Assembly (NCBI GenBank): GCA_028277405.1
Contig: JANQGH010000085.1
Location: 23,401-87,400 of the forward strand
Direction: 5' to 3'
DNA: 64,000 nucleotides
Source of the DNA: Alphaproteobacteria bacterium
Lineage (GTDB): Bacteria; Pseudomonadota; Alphaproteobacteria; DSM-16000; Inquilinaceae
This document shows, piece by piece, positions 60,803 to 64,000 of the stretch; within the stretch, counting starts at the first letter, position 1, and the number at the start of each line of letters is the position of its first letter. The position numbers were made by a program, and so were the translations under genes. The notes under the pieces are model-generated. The model saw nothing but the letters and a program-made list of their open reading frames with translations, ran no database searches and was not told the DNA's origin.

Positions 60803-61612
60803 ATGGCCTGTCAACCGCAAAATCGGATTCGCGCCGGAATGTCGAAACCTCTCCCCCAGCCCCCTGCCGCCAACCATGTGAGCGATCTGACCGGCGCGAC
60901 CGCGATCCCGCTTTACGAACAGGTCAAGCGGCAGATTTCCGAGTTGATCCTGGTCGGTGCCTGGGCGCCGGGCACGGTGCTGCCGGGCGAGGTGCAGATG
61001 GCGACGCAGTTCGGCGTCGCGGTCGGCACGGTGCGCCGCGCGCTGCAAGACCTGGTCGCCGAAGGGCTGGTGATGCGCCGGCGCAAGACCGGGACCGTCG
61101 TCACCGGCCGCACGCCCCATCACAGCTTGCGCCTGTTCTTCCAGTACTTCCGGCTGCACGGGCTGGACGGCAGCTTGCTGAAATCGGACACGAAGACGCT
61201 GGGCCGCGTCGACCGCCTGGCCAACGAAACCGACCGCCAGCAGCTTGGCCTGGGACCGGACGATCCGGTCGTCGAACTGACCCGCGTGCGCAAGATCGAC
61301 GGCAGGCGGATCATGCACGAGACCATGGCGCTGCCGGCCGCCCGTGTTCCGGACTTGCCGGCGGCCGCCGACCTGCCCCCCCTGCTCTACCTCTATCTGT
61401 TGGAACAGTACGGCATCCGCATCGCCGCCGTGCGCGAGAGCATCTGGGCCGACAGCGCCAGCCTGGCCGACGCCCGCGCGTTGGATTTGGACGGCAATCA
61501 GGCGGTGCTGGTCATCGACGAGGTCGCTTACGACCAGAGCGGCGCGGCAACCATCCACGCCGTCCACCGGGCGGTGACGGACCGACACCGGTACATCAAC
61601 GAGGTAAGGTAG
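60803..61612 (+). CDS. GntR family regulator (HutC/UTRA type)
   Basis: 269-residue regulator. The winged helix (residues about 34-105: PLYEQVKRQISELILVGAWA, then VAVGTVRRALQDLVAEGLV) is followed by a UTRA effector domain (VELTRVRKIDGRRIMHETMA). The ATG at 60803 has AGAGG 6 nt upstream; ATG at 60839 is an alternative. It is divergent from the M20-peptide importer operon and probably its repressor, responding to the transported compound or a product. It converges on a cytochrome b561 gene 27 bp away. Confidence 0.9.
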   Translation: MACQPQNRIRAGMSKPLPQPPAANHVSDLTGATAIPLYEQVKRQISELILVGAWAPGTVLPGEVQMATQFGVAVGTVRRALQDLVAEGLVMRRRKTGTVVTGRTPHHSLRLFFQYFRLHGLDGSLLKSDTKTLGRVDRLANETDRQQLGLGPDDPVVELTRVRKIDGRRIMHETMALPAARVPDLPAAADLPPLLYLYLLEQYGIRIAAVRESIWADSASLADARALDLDGNQAVLVIDEVAYDQSGAATIHAVHRAVTDRHRYINEVR

Positions 61613-61639
61613 CCCCACCGCGCCTGCCTGCCGGCAATC

Positions 61640-62404
61640 CTACTTGCGACGGCGTGCGTCCCGACGCTGCCGGATGCTCTCGGGCTCAACGGCCGGGTCA
61701 AACTCGGCGCGCCGCAAACCCCAGCCGATGGGCGCACGCCGGTTGCCGGGATGCACCGGGTCCGGCCCCCAAATTGCCTGATAGGTATCAACCGCGCGGC
61801 TGGCGCGCTGCAGCAGCGCAAACGCCAGCATCAACACGCCCCACCAGATGATGATGCCGATCCACATGAAGACGAACGCGTTGGCGATCCACAGGCCGGT
61901 CAGGATCGCGATGATCGACATCGCCAGCAGCAAATAGCCGGTGTTCTTGTGGACCCATTCGAAGACGATGCGCCGACGTGTCATGTCGTAGTGGTCGCCG
62001 AATGTCGAGCCGTCCGGGGCCGGCGCGCGGGGGCCTCCCTTGGTGCCGTGGGCGAGCGCGGCGACGAACTGGATGGCCGTCAGCGCGACCATGCTCCACC
62101 CCAGCCAGCGATGCAGTTGGGCGCTCGGCGTCTCGCCCTGAAACAGCAGGATCAAAGCCAGCGCCAGCACCATGACGGCGAGTCCCGAATACTGGAACAG
62201 ACGATGCAGCAGCCACCAGGTTGGGTTTTCGATTTCGCGCGGCCAATCCTGGCCCGGCATCACCTTGAAGAACCGCGCCGCCAGGACGCCGAGCGGCAGC
62301 AGGAAACCCCAGGCCAGGACCATGCCCCGTCCGTGCCAGGAAATGGCGGCGCCGACCTCGTGGGCGCGGGTCGGATCGATCGGGGACAGGAGCCAGTCGA
62401 GCAT
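61640..62404 (-). CDS. Cytochrome b561 domain membrane protein
   Basis: 254-residue membrane protein with about five helices in the b561 arrangement. Four histidines sit at helix ends as expected for two haems: ISWHGRGMVLAWG, WWLLHRLFQYSG, AQLHRWLGWSM and EWVHKNTGYLL. The C-terminal tail of about 45 residues is charged and probably cytoplasmic. Such proteins pass electrons across the membrane, from ascorbate-like or quinone donors in eukaryotes; the bacterial partner is unknown. It is on the same strand as the SDR gene, 3 bp downstream of it, so it may be co-transcribed. Confidence 0.85.
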   Translation of the reverse strand: MLDWLLSPIDPTRAHEVGAAISWHGRGMVLAWGFLLPLGVLAARFFKVMPGQDWPREIENPTWWLLHRLFQYSGLAVMVLALALILLFQGETPSAQLHRWLGWSMVALTAIQFVAALAHGTKGGPRAPAPDGSTFGDHYDMTRRRIVFEWVHKNTGYLLLAMSIIAILTGLWIANAFVFMWIGIIIWWGVLMLAFALLQRASRAVDTYQAIWGPDPVHPGNRRAPIGWGLRRAEFDPAVEPESIRQRRDARRRK

Positions 62405-62407
62405 CGC

Positions 62408-63157
62408 TCAGTATAAAAGCCGGCCACCCTCCGCCAAAACAGAGGACCCGGTCGAATAGGTGAGGTCGGCCGCCGTGTGAACGATGGTGGCGGCGATCTC
62501 CTCAGGTTCGGCCATGCGCTTCATGGCGTTGGACTGGACGCGCTTGGCAATCTCGTCCTCCGTCCAGTTCGCCGCCATGGCGGTGCGCGTGAGCCCCGGC
62601 GCGACGGCCATCACGCGAATGTTGGGCGCAAAGACGCGGGCAAGGGTCTGCGTGATGCTCTCAACCGCAAGCTTCGAGGCGCAATAGGCGATGGACGAGC
62701 CCATCCCGATCCGCGCCGCCACCGAAGAGACGTTGACGATGGCACCGCCGGGTGCATCGGCCCGGAGGACGGGCGCGAGTTCCCGGCAGGTCTTCAACAG
62801 ACCGATCGTGTTGACCTGGAAGTTGCGCTCGATGATGTCGTCGGTCAGCCCGTCGAGATCGGCATGGGGCACGACGGTGGTCCAGCCGGCATTGTTGACG
62901 AGATAGCTGAGCCGACCCTCGTTCCCTTCGATGTCTTCGCGCAGGCGTATGAGATCGGCCGTTAAGGACACGTCGCACTGGATCGTCCGATGGCCGTCGC
63001 CCGGCAGGCCGGCCAAGACCGCATCGGCGTCGGCGCCGGAGCTGCGGTGGATGACCAGGACGCGCGCGCCACGGTCAGCAAAGGCTCTCGCCGTGGCCGC
63101 GCCTATGCCACGGCTGCCGCCCGTCACCAGGGCGATGCGCCCTTCCAAACTCGTCAT
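62408..63157 (-). CDS. Short-chain dehydrogenase/reductase
   Basis: 249-residue classical SDR from the ATG at 63157. The cofactor loop reads VTGGSRGIGAATA, NNAG is present, and the catalytic Ser-Tyr-Lys are in VNVSSVAARIG and YCASKLAV. The first loop after strand 2 ends IHRSSGAD, with Arg rather than Asp, which favours NADP(H). The C-terminal SSVLAEGGRLLY replaces the common DGG motif. It reduces or oxidises an unknown alcohol or ketone. The frame open to 63301 lies inside the aldehyde dehydrogenase. It is 10 bp after that gene. Confidence 0.9.
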   Translation of the reverse strand: MTSLEGRIALVTGGSRGIGAATARAFADRGARVLVIHRSSGADADAVLAGLPGDGHRTIQCDVSLTADLIRLREDIEGNEGRLSYLVNNAGWTTVVPHADLDGLTDDIIERNFQVNTIGLLKTCRELAPVLRADAPGGAIVNVSSVAARIGMGSSIAYCASKLAVESITQTLARVFAPNIRVMAVAPGLTRTAMAANWTEDEIAKRVQSNAMKRMAEPEEIAATIVHTAADLTYSTGSSVLAEGGRLLY

Positions 63158-63167
63158 GTCCCCTCCC

Positions 63168-64000
63168 TCAGGCCAGATAGGCCGCGTGCTCCGACGTGTA
63201 GAAGTTGACGGCCGTCGGCCCGACCGAGAAGGCCCCGACGCCGGAATGCTTGATGCCGCCGAAGGGCATGTTGTTGTCCGGCACCGTGCCGTGATTGACA
63301 TGCAGCATGCCGTGCTGGCTTTCGCGCAGGAAGCGCTGGACCAGCGCGTGACTGTCGGAGAACAGCGCCGAGGTGAGGCCGAATTCGGTGCCGTTCAGCA
63401 TTTCCATGGCTTCGTCGAACGTGTCGTAGTCGAGAACGGACAGGACCGGGCCAAAAATCTCCACCTGGCTGGCCGTGCTGTCATGGGTCACGTCGCCCAG
63501 GATCGTCGGCTGGTAGAAGTATCCGCCATCGCGGCCCGCGCCGTCCGCCGGGGAGCCGCCGGCCAAGGCAATGGCGCCTTCGCCCTTGGCCGTCTCCACG
63601 ACCGCGACCACGCCCTCGAAATGGGGGCCGTTGCACAGCGGTCCCATCTGGGTGGCCTCGTCCATGCCGTCGCCGAGGCGAATGTCGGCGGCGGCTTCGG
63701 CGAAAAGGGTCTTTGCGTCTTGCGCGATATCCTTGTTGACCAGCACCCGGCTGATCGCCGTACAGCGCTGGCCACATGTTTGAAAGGCCGCCCCTGCAAT
63801 CTGGGTGACGGCGCCTTTCAGATCGGCGGCATCGTTCAGGATGGCGGCGTTCTTGCCGCCGAGTTCGAGCTGGACGGGGATCAGGTTTTGCGCGGCAGCG
63901 GCATAGACAAGGCGGCCGGTGTCGACGGAGCCGGTGAAGCTGACCCCGTGAATCGGAGCCTTTCCAATCACCTCGCTGGCCGCCTGACCGCCGATCATGG
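63168..64000 (-). CDS. Aldehyde dehydrogenase, N-terminal part outside window
   Basis: C-terminal 277 residues of an NAD(P)-dependent aldehyde dehydrogenase, cut by the window edge. The visible catalytic parts are VQLELGGKNAAILND (general-base Glu) and FQTCGQRCTAISRVLV, where the second cysteine is the nucleophile. VEIFGPVLSVLDYD and NNMPFGGIKHSGVGAF are family signatures. The visible ATG at 63998 is internal to a typical 480-residue enzyme, not the start. It is probably the first gene of an operon with the SDR and b561 genes. It may act on a sugar-derived semialdehyde such as alpha-ketoglutarate semialdehyde. Confidence 0.9.
   Translation of the reverse strand, partial: MIGGQAASEVIGKAPIHGVSFTGSVDTGRLVYAAAAQNLIPVQLELGGKNAAILNDAADLKGAVTQIAGAAFQTCGQRCTAISRVLVNKDIAQDAKTLFAEAAADIRLGDGMDEATQMGPLCNGPHFEGVVAVVETAKGEGAIALAGGSPADGAGRDGGYFYQPTILGDVTHDSTASQVEIFGPVLSVLDYDTFDEAMEMLNGTEFGLTSALFSDSHALVQRFLRESQHGMLHVNHGTVPDNNMPFGGIKHSGVGAFSVGPTAVNFYTSEHAAYLA

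Noticed and set aside
1..64000. CRISPR arrays, tRNA or rRNA genes, insertion sequences, integrases
   Set aside because: No regularly spaced direct repeats, cloverleaf-like segments, transposase or integrase reading frames were noticed on either strand.

Overview
The window is high-GC, densely packed bacterial chromosome (about 57 protein genes, mostly in operons with ATGA or GTGA overlaps) and looks like a free-living, metabolically versatile alphaproteobacterium. This rests on gene content (PhaC/FabI/Pta/AckA cluster, several binding-protein ABC transporters with LacI or GntR regulators, ArsR-SRPBCC module, DabAB); the genus cannot be told from sequence alone. I see no rRNA, tRNA, CRISPR array, insertion sequence or prophage.

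Layout. 1-3160 (minus): HdeD-like membrane protein, membrane-anchored FMN glutamate-synthase-like protein, and an AI-2E/PerM exporter cut by the window edge. 3374-5401: a stress/detoxification-like module of three SRPBCC proteins and an ArsR repressor with a perfect operator-like palindrome. 5419-7272: small exported protein, lipoprotein and HEAT-like protein around an AT-rich gap. 7235-14588: divergent sugar locus, with LacI regulator, alpha/alpha-toroid protein, D-2-hydroxyacid dehydrogenase and sugar-phosphate-isomerase-fold protein on minus, and binding protein plus two permeases without an ATPase on plus. 14689-18613: two MFS exporters, an Lrp/AsnC regulator and a secreted esterase. 18684-23263: RND efflux pair behind a palindrome-bearing promoter. 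23501-33032: pentose/sugar operon (LacD-type aldolase, FucI-like isomerase, YnjB-type ABC importer, GH51 arabinofuranosidase, GntR regulator). 33085-38401 (minus): PHA synthase, FabI, MaoC-Pta fusion and acetate kinase. 38580-43570: LysR regulator divergent from dabB-dabA, an energy-coupled inorganic-carbon uptake system. 43662-44696: serine hydrolase. 44960-53170: the most unusual locus, described below. 53187-61612: Dpp/Opp-type peptide ABC operon flanked by two M20 hydrolases with a divergent GntR regulator. 61640-64000 (minus): cytochrome b561-like protein, SDR and a truncated aldehyde dehydrogenase.

The best candidate for an undescribed system is 44960-53170. It has a regulator in which a LacI-type DNA-binding domain is fused to an apparently intact PfkB sugar-kinase domain in place of the usual sugar-binding domain. 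A LacI-type palindrome overlaps the start of the next operon, which encodes a RbsABC/RhaS-type importer, a second PfkB kinase, an eIF2B-fold isomerase-like protein lacking the two catalytic residues I expected, and a double-SIS sugar-phosphate isomerase/deaminase-like protein. The substrate and reactions are unknown. Functions elsewhere are inferred from family motifs read by eye; no database search was possible.
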